Source: Arabidopsis thaliana (lineage: Eukaryota > Streptophyta > Magnoliopsida > Brassicales > Brassicaceae). From it: 64,000 nt of DNA. The notes beneath the pieces were generated by a model that saw only the letters and a program-made list of their open reading frames with translations, was not told the origin of the DNA and searched no databases. The translations under genes and the position numbers were made by a program. Below are positions 56,116 through 64,000 of this stretch, in pieces (position 1 is the first letter of the stretch; every line of letters starts with the position of its first letter). The stretch lies in the NCBI RefSeq assembly GCF_000001735.4, contig NC_003076.8, positions 18,913,835-18,977,834 of the forward strand. The letters are read 5' to 3'.

Positions 56116-57983
56116 TTACAGCATTCTATCCTGAAGATCACTGAATATACTAGAGGCAAATGTTCCCAGCTTATTCTTTGTTTCCTCAGCTAAGTTAGCA
56201 ATAGATGACATATCTTGCTGCGCCTGTGCCCAATAATAAACAAAGTCAAATAAAAAAACCTTATAAGCAGAGTTAAGAAAAGCTGAAGAATTTGATTCTA
56301 CTTCAGAACTTTACCTGGAAAGAAATTCGGTTGATGAGATCGCTTGCAGTGATATCGATGTTGGAATCATCTGGTCCGTGGCCAAAAAGATCAGAACTTG
56401 AAATAGCTGCTGAACCCTGATAGATTTGTAATCGCATTAGGCATGTATGAACAACGAGACTAAAGAAAACTAGTATAGAGTTTGATCGGTTAAGGACATA
56501 CCGAGAACTTCTGAAGGGTAGCTTTTGAGTCAAGATCGGCATCTCTGTTCTGATTTCCGAAAAATTGGGCAGAGGAAATCGATTTGGCGTTTGAAAACTT
56601 CTTTCTTGCTTCATCTGTTTCTTCAACCTAAGTAAAAAGAAAACAGGTAAACAAAGAGGAATCGAGAATTGATTTCTATCTCTTTCTTCAGTTCTGTTAA
56701 AAATGAAACTTTTCTTTACCTGAGCTTTGGATGAGCTTGAGCTTGACTTCTTGGGGAAAGCACTGTCCATTCCAAATTCATTAAAGAAATTTGATGACTT
56801 TGGTGGAGCAACATGGCTAAGCACCCGTGTGCCACTTTGCCCACCAGATTGCTCATCATCAAAGTACTCAAATCGAGAGGCAAATGATGATCCAGCTGCT
56901 GATGTGTCATTGGTTGGAGAAGCAGCAGGAATCACAGGTACAGGTTCTTCAGGCTTCTGCTCATAGAGGTTATCCTTTGACTACATATACAACAAATACT
57001 AATCTAATCAAAACCAAGAACCGAGAAGCTAAGCTATAATTCTTTATAAAAACGAAAAACGTTACCTTAGTAGTAAGCTTACGAGCACCAAGACCACCAG
57101 TCTTCCCAGACTTTCGCGAAACAAGAGGTTTCTTAAACGTACTAGCAACAACTTTCTGAGAAGCTTTTGGTGAAGAGACAACAGCTGCTTCTTGCTTCAA
57201 AGAACTCTCTTTCGGAGATTCAGAAGTAAACCCATTTTCAGATGATTCCACTGGCTGAGAAGTAGCAACAGAGGATAACGACGGTAAAACAGTTTCTTCA
57301 GCCATGGCTTTAGCAACTTCTTTAGCAAGAGTCTGTCTATACATATCAGCAGCTCTTGAAGTATACTTAGCCTCAATCTTACCACCATCATTCCATCCAT
57401 GTTGCTTAAAAAACACCTGAGCTCGATTGTTCCCTCCAAACATCATTGTTCTTAGCTGCTCAGGACTCCACGAGTCTAAGTTCGTTGACCTGCACAAAAA
57501 CAATATGATCTTATAATAGATCTACAACAACATGAAATGCTATAAATAGAGTGGTCAACAGGAAAAAATAAGTCAACATCTTCCTAATCACAGCTTAAAC
57601 CCTAGCCAGAAGGTGAAACATTGCTACAAGTCCATGAAGCTAAAAATTAAGCCTAAAGAGTTCAAATTTGTGTTCCTCAAGATTCAAAGTTTTACCTGAC
57701 GAAGCTGATATGAACACCTAGACTTCGATGAACAGCAGAACAATCGATGCATAGGAAGATCCCATAAGGAACAGAAGCCCATGTTGGATTCTTCGCACTA
57801 CAATCAAAGCAAACCTAAAAACCGAAGCAAAATCATAAATCAATTCGGAAGATTTAGGTCGTATAAGCTCCAGATCTGAACGAAATTCAAAATCGAAAAT
57901 TGAGTAACCCTAACCTTGTTCTCGGATTTTGATTTCAGCTTTCTGAAAACAACATTCTTATCGGTGAGATTCTCAGTCGCCAT
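56116..57983 (-). CDS. AGD9: ARF-GAP domain protein AGD9
   Basis: Seven minus-strand exons, 57915-57983, 57696-57814, 57066-57489, 56720-56980, 56502-56627, 56315-56416 and 56116-56223, total 1209 nt or 402 residues. The N-terminal ArfGAP domain (about 10-120) has the zinc finger C25-X2-C28-X16-C45-X2-C48 and the arginine finger in AVHRSLGVH (R53), so it should be catalytically competent. The middle is Ser/Lys-rich with [13 protein letters not shown], and the C terminus carries short coatomer-type motifs ([34 protein letters not shown]). This architecture matches the ArfGAP2/3 (Glo3-like) branch, which hydrolyses Arf1-GTP on COPI vesicles at the Golgi. Likely At5g46750. Confidence 0.95.
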
Positions 57984-60396
57984 CGTTGAAGAGTTTAGAG
58001 ATGTTTCCCCAGAATCTGGAAATCTGAAAGTGGCGATTATGGATCGACTCTTCTTCTTCAAAGCAGAAATTTTTGTTTTTGTTTTTCTGTTATCTTATTT
58101 GTTTACGTTTTTTGATTAGAGGATCAATACTAAACTCGATGGGCTTGTATGGCCCAATAATGAATAAGCCCATATTTGTATTTCGTAATTTCGTAGATGT
58201 CATTATTTTTATATGAAAGTCACACAATTCTAAATCAAATGTAAACTCTAACCATAGTCTAAATCCTGTAAAAAACTTCTAATTCTTTAATCACAAAACT
58301 TAACCATAAAACAGAAAATGAAAAAGGATAAAACCTCATCGCTAAATTTTATCATGATTTTCTCCATCTTGTTATTAGCGCAAAGAGGATCGCTTGAAAG
58401 ATGAAGACAGAATTGTGAAAAATTGAAAACCAAAATAATTGTTAAATCCAAAAAATCGACTTGTTATGGAAGTACATTAAGGTATTAAATTAGGTTATCT
58501 TCACTAATTCCTCTCGAACCTTTTACTTTCTTTCTTTTTTGATAAAGTAAAACTTTTTACTTGATACAATGTTTCTGTGACATGTAACATGTTTATCAAT
58601 GTCTTGTAAGAAAACTGGCAAGAAGTAGAGATATTTTATTATGTAATGTCAATAATCATATGTTAGTGTACGATTAGTGGGTCTAAAGTCGTTTTGTAAT
58701 TACATCATCCACGAGAATCACGTGAGCTGGATCATTTTAGCCATCGTGATTAACCATTGAATATTATTGTACATGTTGTCCTTTTCACTGACTACTTTTC
58801 TTCTTCTTTCTTTTTTTTTCTGGATATTTTGTTTATAAGTAATGGTTGGCATTATCATGTGTAGTTCTTTGTCAATAATCATGTGTAACTTTGACAAAAA
58901 AATCATATGTAACGTTTTAAAAAATTATATACTTTGGTTGGTCATTATAGTTTTAGCCAAACGATAAAAAATTTGATGAAAAAAATGTGGTTAAAGAAAA
59001 CTTACAGTATACCGTGACAAAAATATGAAGATTGTTAATAAATAGATATGTCAATTATGGTGACAGAAACATGGAAAGCAGACAGACGATGCCTAGACAG
59101 AGGACCCAAACAATTAAAGTGGGCTACACAACATAATTCCAATATTTAAAAAAAGAAAAAAACAATTTAAAATGTCTAAGAAAAAATAAATTCGAATATG
59201 AATTTTATAGAGAAAATACAAATTTTATACGTTAATTTCTTCCTCTTTCAAAAATTGAACGGAAGTTGCTATGTTGTTGGATACATTATTATTTGAATAT
59301 ATATTACAAATAATTTTTAGGACTAGCAAATCATTTTTTGAGTTTTCTTTTTATGGTTTTCGTAGTCAACTCCACAACCGATAGTTTTACATCGATGCTT
59401 GTACAATTTTACAGTTTGACAGATGGTACTGTACTACGACATACGGTTCTATGCACCACACTAAAATCTCTAGATAGAAATCGTTTCCATTAATCTTCAA
59501 TAATTTGTAATCTATGAAAATCAAACTTCATATATGGTGTGATGAAGTATTAATGGATATTTAGTTAACCATTACACCAAAAAAAAATTTACACCGGATA
59601 ATTATTTGAAAACGTAAATTTCATATTAACGGTTCAAACTGATTTTTAATAAAATGAACATAATGAAATGATATTTAAAAAAAAAAGATGATTGGAGAAA
59701 GAAAACACTTTTAGTTTTTTCATATATATTTATTTTCCTATAACTAACATAAAATCAGTTGAAATATTATTTTAAATTCCTAACTTAATTGATATAAATT
59801 GAGTAGAATCTATTTTTTTCCTTTTAAAAATGCAATTCTTTTTTGCAGTTTAAAATATTAATTTATATGAAAAATAAAATTTATATTTTAGATTTCTAAC
59901 TTATGAAATTTTGAATTATAGCATTGGTCCATATTCGAAACTCTAAGTCACTATATCACCATAAATGGATTATTTATTAGTTTTTTCTCCATAAAACAAT
60001 AAGTGGCTATGTGATAATAAACGGATCTAAGTTATGTTTCAGACAAAACAGTGTCCAAACGAGAATTATCACTCCATGAATAATTTATTTACGTTTTCGT
60101 AACAGTTAACCAAATTATTATCGTTTGGTTTTTGTCATATAATATGTCGCAACTCTCAACAAAAACTTAAGAAAATAAGAAAAAATTATTTACAATTGTT
60201 TTAGAAAAACAATAAAAATAAAATATAGTATTGTAGAGAGAATCATCTTCTCCAAACAATCACTAAACGCCATTTGCTTAGCTTTTTCCCTCTTTTGATT
60301 TTTCCTCCCTACACGTCACCTCTCTCTTCTTCTCACCGGAAAAAAGTCTTCACCTTTCACCGGAAAATATCACCTTTTCAACCGGCGTATGTTCAC
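57984..60396. other. Divergent intergenic region between AGD9 and MYC3
   Basis: 2.4 kb. It holds the AGD9 promoter with site II motifs, a G-box core CACGTG at 58719-58724, AT-rich DNA, and the MYC3 leader, whose last 120 bases stay open in frame with MYC3 but have no upstream ATG. Confidence 0.55.
58140..58173 (-). promoter_or_regulatory. TGGGCY/GGCCCA cluster upstream of AGD9
   Basis: TGGGCTT at 58140, GGCCCA at 58151 and GCCCAT at 58168 lie about 160-190 bases upstream of the AGD9 ATG: three site II type motifs in 34 bases, comparable to those in front of AP2M. Confidence 0.55.
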
Positions 60397-62175
60397 ATGA
60401 ACGGCACAACATCATCAATCAACTTCTTGACCTCCGACGATGACGCGTCGGCGGCGGCTATGGAAGCTTTCATTGGAACAAACCACCACTCATCTCTCTT
60501 TCCTCCACCACCACAACAACCACCTCAGCCTCAGTTCAACGAAGATACTCTTCAACAACGTCTCCAAGCTTTAATAGAATCCGCCGGAGAAAACTGGACT
60601 TACGCTATCTTCTGGCAGATCTCACACGACTTCGATTCATCCACCGGAGATAACACAGTGATCCTCGGCTGGGGAGATGGTTACTACAAAGGAGAGGAAG
60701 ATAAAGAGAAGAAGAAGAACAACACCAACACGGCGGAGCAAGAGCATCGGAAAAGAGTAATACGTGAGCTTAACTCGTTAATCTCCGGCGGAATTGGGGT
60801 TTCCGATGAATCAAACGATGAAGAAGTAACAGATACTGAATGGTTCTTCTTAGTTTCGATGACTCAAAGCTTCGTTAACGGTGTTGGTCTCCCCGGAGAA
60901 TCTTTCTTAAACTCTCGTGTGATTTGGTTATCCGGGTCTGGTGCTTTAACCGGGTCGGGTTGTGAAAGAGCGGGTCAAGGTCAGATTTACGGGTTAAAGA
61001 CGATGGTGTGTATCGCGACTCAAAACGGCGTCGTTGAGCTTGGTTCGTCGGAGGTTATAAGTCAAAGCTCAGATCTGATGCATAAAGTTAACAACTTGTT
61101 TAATTTCAACAACGGTGGTGGAAACAATGGTGTTGAAGCTTCTTCGTGGGGTTTTAATCTGAATCCAGATCAAGGAGAGAATGATCCAGCTTTGTGGATT
61201 AGTGAACCGACGAACACCGGAATCGAATCTCCGGCGAGGGTTAATAATGGTAATAACTCGAATTCTAATTCTAAGTCTGATTCTCATCAAATTTCTAAGC
61301 TTGAGAAGAATGATATTAGCTCTGTAGAGAATCAGAATCGTCAAAGTTCGTGTCTTGTCGAGAAAGATTTGACCTTTCAAGGTGGGTTGTTGAAATCTAA
61401 TGAGACTTTGAGTTTCTGTGGTAATGAGAGTAGTAAGAAGAGAACTTCGGTATCTAAAGGGAGTAATAATGATGAAGGGATGCTTTCGTTTAGTACTGTG
61501 GTTAGATCAGCTGCGAATGATTCGGATCATTCTGATCTTGAAGCATCTGTTGTTAAGGAAGCGATTGTTGTTGAGCCACCGGAGAAGAAGCCGAGGAAAC
61601 GGGGGAGGAAACCGGCGAATGGGAGAGAAGAGCCGTTGAATCATGTTGAAGCAGAGAGGCAGAGAAGAGAGAAGTTAAACCAGAGATTCTACTCTTTGAG
61701 AGCTGTTGTTCCTAACGTTTCGAAGATGGATAAAGCTTCGCTTCTCGGAGACGCGATTTCGTATATCAATGAGCTTAAGTCGAAGCTGCAGCAAGCGGAG
61801 TCTGATAAAGAGGAGATTCAGAAGAAGCTAGATGGGATGAGTAAGGAAGGGAATAATGGGAAAGGTTGCGGGTCAAGGGCAAAAGAACGGAAAAGTTCGA
61901 ATCAAGATTCTACGGCGAGTTCTATAGAAATGGAGATTGATGTTAAGATCATAGGTTGGGATGTGATGATACGTGTACAATGCGGCAAGAAAGATCATCC
62001 CGGTGCTAGGTTCATGGAAGCACTTAAGGAATTGGATTTGGAAGTGAATCATGCGAGTTTATCCGTTGTGAATGATTTGATGATTCAACAAGCTACGGTG
62101 AAGATGGGGAGCCAATTTTTCAATCATGACCAGCTCAAAGTTGCTTTGATGACGAAAGTCGGAGAAAACTATTGA
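60397..62175 (+). CDS. MYC3: bHLH transcription factor MYC3
   Basis: Single-exon frame of 592 residues starting [16 protein letters not shown]. The N-terminal JAZ-interaction domain includes [11 protein letters not shown] with Asp94, the residue altered in the dominant atr2-D allele; here it is the normal GAT codon. The acidic activation domain follows (about 140-190, [18 protein letters not shown]). A basic stretch [15 protein letters not shown] precedes the bHLH at about 410-470 ([34 protein letters not shown]), continued by a leucine-zipper-like helix and an ACT-like C-terminal domain. MYC3 works in the nucleus with MYC2 and MYC4 as a direct target of JAZ repressors. It activates jasmonate responses and glucosinolate genes with MYB partners through G-boxes. 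Likely At5g46760. Confidence 0.98.
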   Translation: MNGTTSSINFLTSDDDASAAAMEAFIGTNHHSSLFPPPPQQPPQPQFNEDTLQQRLQALIESAGENWTYAIFWQISHDFDSSTGDNTVILGWGDGYYKGEEDKEKKKNNTNTAEQEHRKRVIRELNSLISGGIGVSDESNDEEVTDTEWFFLVSMTQSFVNGVGLPGESFLNSRVIWLSGSGALTGSGCERAGQGQIYGLKTMVCIATQNGVVELGSSEVISQSSDLMHKVNNLFNFNNGGGNNGVEASSWGFNLNPDQGENDPALWISEPTNTGIESPARVNNGNNSNSNSKSDSHQISKLEKNDISSVENQNRQSSCLVEKDLTFQGGLLKSNETLSFCGNESSKKRTSVSKGSNNDEGMLSFSTVVRSAANDSDHSDLEASVVKEAIVVEPPEKKPRKRGRKPANGREEPLNHVEAERQRREKLNQRFYSLRAVVPNVSKMDKASLLGDAISYINELKSKLQQAESDKEEIQKKLDGMSKEGNNGKGCGSRAKERKSSNQDSTASSIEMEIDVKIIGWDVMIRVQCGKKDHPGARFMEALKELDLEVNHASLSVVNDLMIQQATVKMGSQFFNHDQLKVALMTKVGENY

Positions 62176-63659
62176 ACAAAGTTGGCATATCAAAGAGGGG
62201 AAACTAGTGTTTTCATCGATGAAATGGGATCGAATTTAGCGGGTAATGTATGGTCTTTTGTAAAGTAGTAAGTACTCATTTTGCATCACTCGCTTCATGT
62301 TGTTAAATGTTGTTGTTCATTAGGAGAACTTGCTTAGTTCTTAGCTTAGTGTTATCATAAGCCTTAAGTGAGAAGGAAGTTGGAGACTAGAAGACCAGAG
62401 AGAGTTAGCGAAATAATAAAATCTTTGGTTGTACTTGTATGTATATATATGTATGGAGTAAGATTAAGTGAGATCCTAAATTCTATTGAAGTTTTTTTAT
62501 TCTATGATTGAATTTTTTTGTTAGTTTGTAACTTTGTAGTGTACATAAAGGTCCAAATTTATGAACTGTAGTGTACCAAAAAGCTGAGGAAAATAAGTGG
62601 TTGTAAATGGGTTTTGCCTAGAGATAGTGCTCTTATCTTTGTAAGGGGGTATGAGGAAACTGTTTATAATGCCAAAAATGTGGAGACATGTGTGATTTGT
62701 TTGTAAAAGAAACTAAAAGTTAAACCAAAGATTTGTTAGTTTTAAGTAATGAGTAGGAAGTCTTTTAGTGCCTATCTTATCTTATCTTATGTGTGAGTTT
62801 GAGTATATCTCTATGTTTAGAGAGCCGTGTGATCTACCTATGTTTCTTAATTCTTATAGTCTTGTGTACATTAGTAACGACTAGTCTTTAAGTAGTTTAG
62901 TAACATATATACCGCAAAAATCAAGATTTTCCGAATATTCTTTTTGGAACTGAGTTTGTAGTATCACAATTTGAATTTAAATCCGAAAATTTGCTAGTAG
63001 GTTTAGTCTCAAATTTTTGTTTAAACCAAAATGTGAAGGCATTTGATTTTCTGCAAACATGAAGAACATTTACTGCATAATCAACAATGAAAGTTGCCAA
63101 TAAGCTACTTTTCTCCACCATTGATGAGTTCTAATTAAAAACCACCAACTTAAGTTTTCATAATAAATTGAAAAATACTTTTCATGTAGTACCATAAAGT
63201 TGACCCCTCCTCTTTAAAGGATGTTAGAAAATTATAGCCATCTTTCATCTATCTTAGGTATATGTATATTAAATAGTTGTTCACTCATTCGTTCACACTA
63301 TAATTTTGTAATGAAAATATATATGACAACAACTATTGTTAATTCTTACAAAATTTGTCTTTGATTATAACCAACGACCAAAGACAGAAAACTCTCTCAT
63401 TTCTATGAAGGTTATAGTTGTTAATTAACGTGTGAGGCGATATCCCTACTTACACATGCAACGTGTGTGTTACCCAAAATCGAATTTACAAATATACACT
63501 TTTCACTAAAATTAGATTAGTTCTCGTTAGTCTTTTACTAAAATAAAACAAGAAACATATTACTAACTAAATAAAACCATATAGTCTCTCTTTCTTCTTC
63601 CTTGTCTCTCTCTCGCTCATTATTGATCTCCATTGTCGTAAGGAGATCGCAAAAAAGCC
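62176..63659. other. MYC3 3' flank and promoter of the right-edge gene
   Basis: MYC3 3' UTR to about 62480, then AT-rich DNA. A CTTATCTTATCTTATG GATA-like repeat lies at about 62775-62791. CT-rich leader sequence precedes the right-edge gene. No additional gene is recognised. Confidence 0.5.
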
Positions 63660-64000
63660 ATGAGCCTAAATTGTCTATCATGTCAAGCCCTTCCACGAAC
63701 AGATTCCAACAAAGATGTTGATCTCTCCGGTCCTGGACCACCAAGGGTCGAGATTAACAATGTTCTAGGTAAAACATGTTGTGTAAATCCTATTGGTGGG
63801 AGAAATTGGTCAGGGAATTTGAGTCCTAGGATCTATGAGAAGATTGGACGGCCAGGATCGTCTTTAGCGCATAAGATGAAGAAGGTGAAAAAGATTCATC
63901 ACGTTAGGCTAAGTGGTCCTGTTGGTTCTAGCCCTAGCAATGTACCAACCCGGCCGGAACAACCAAAGCTCGTAAGGAGCACTGGAGTCCGAAGGAATTG
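63660..64000 (+). CDS. Unknown plant protein, 5' part (runs off the right edge)
   Basis: A frame opens at ATG 63660 (MSLNCLSCQALPRTDS) and stays open for 113 codons to the end of the window. It has a Cys pair near the start (CLSC), then DLSGPGPPRVEI, TCCVNPIGG and NWSGNLSPRIYEKIG. A Lys/His cluster (KMKKVKKIHHVRLSG) and the motif RSTGVRRN complete what is visible. There is no signal peptide or membrane segment. The CT-rich leader and lack of stop codons support a real gene, and its position next to MYC3 suggests At5g46770, an uncharacterised protein. I do not recognise a domain. The 3' end and any introns lie outside the window. Confidence 0.75.
   Translation, partial: MSLNCLSCQALPRTDSNKDVDLSGPGPPRVEINNVLGKTCCVNPIGGRNWSGNLSPRIYEKIGRPGSSLAHKMKKVKKIHHVRLSGPVGSSPSNVPTRPEQPKLVRSTGVRRN

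Noticed and set aside
60274-60396. N-terminal extension of MYC3 in the open frame
   Set aside because: The extension begins with a non-ATG codon and the first in-frame ATG is at 60397, which gives the known 592-residue protein.
1-64000. tRNA, rRNA and CRISPR arrays
   Set aside because: Looked for GGTTCGANTCC-like B boxes with matching A boxes and for regularly spaced repeats; none seen. The only GGTTCGAT-like match near 9371 is inside an AP2M exon.

Overview
The window is nuclear DNA of a flowering plant, and I read it as Arabidopsis thaliana chromosome 5, roughly loci At5g46610 to At5g46770. The reasons are spliced genes with GT/AG introns, AT-rich intergenic DNA, and several proteins I recognise outright: MYC3, UBP21, AGD9, TORNADO2, AHL8 and the AP-2 mu subunit. 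Locus numbers and symbols come from recognition, not a search. Exon borders were read by hand from splice signals and reading phase, and each completed multi-exon model closes in frame.

Layout. 1-1902 (minus): 5' part of an ALMT anion channel that runs off the left edge. 4016-5294 (minus): two-exon gene for a small protein of unknown function. 5610-6388: probable non-autonomous Helitron. 6746-9418 (plus): 13-exon AP2M. 10836-12458 (plus): AHL8. 13585-15803 (minus): 5'-truncated LINE with a 17-bp target duplication. 16609-17478 (plus): RING-H2 ligase ATL30. 18347-26205 (plus): a DC1 zinc-finger gene split by a 5.85-kb copia/Sirevirus-like retrotransposon at 19262-25109. 27284-28690 (plus): P-type PPR protein. 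31805-33600 (plus): bHLH71. 34889-35597: MITE-like element with a 12-bp flanking duplication. 37201-38605 (plus): TORNADO2. 39005-40650 (minus): PLATZ protein. 45349-45876 (plus): AIG2/gamma-glutamylcyclotransferase-like protein. 50196-51068 (plus): secreted glycine-rich protein. 51576-54658 (minus): UBP21. 56116-57983 (minus): AGD9. 60397-62175 (plus): MYC3. 63660 to the right edge (plus): 5' part of an unknown gene.

The genes are independently transcribed and do not form a pathway cluster. Several have close relatives in the same neighbourhood of chromosome 4 (MYC4, AGD8, a PLATZ gene, ATL29, AHL13, ALMT12), so the window looks like one arm of an ancient whole-genome-duplication block. By role they cover vesicle traffic (AP2M, AGD9), transcription (AHL8, bHLH71, PLATZ, MYC3), ubiquitin turnover (ATL30, UBP21), leaf and vein patterning (TORNADO2), anion transport (ALMT) and RNA handling (PPR).

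The most informative parts are the transposon scars: a gene cut in two whose new stop codon is supplied by the LTR terminus, an LTR end lost by an apparent microhomology deletion, a LINE with a scrambled 5' junction, a MITE full of short repeats, and local duplications inside the bHLH71 and TORNADO2 introns. I found no convincing new molecular system, CRISPR array, tRNA or rRNA.
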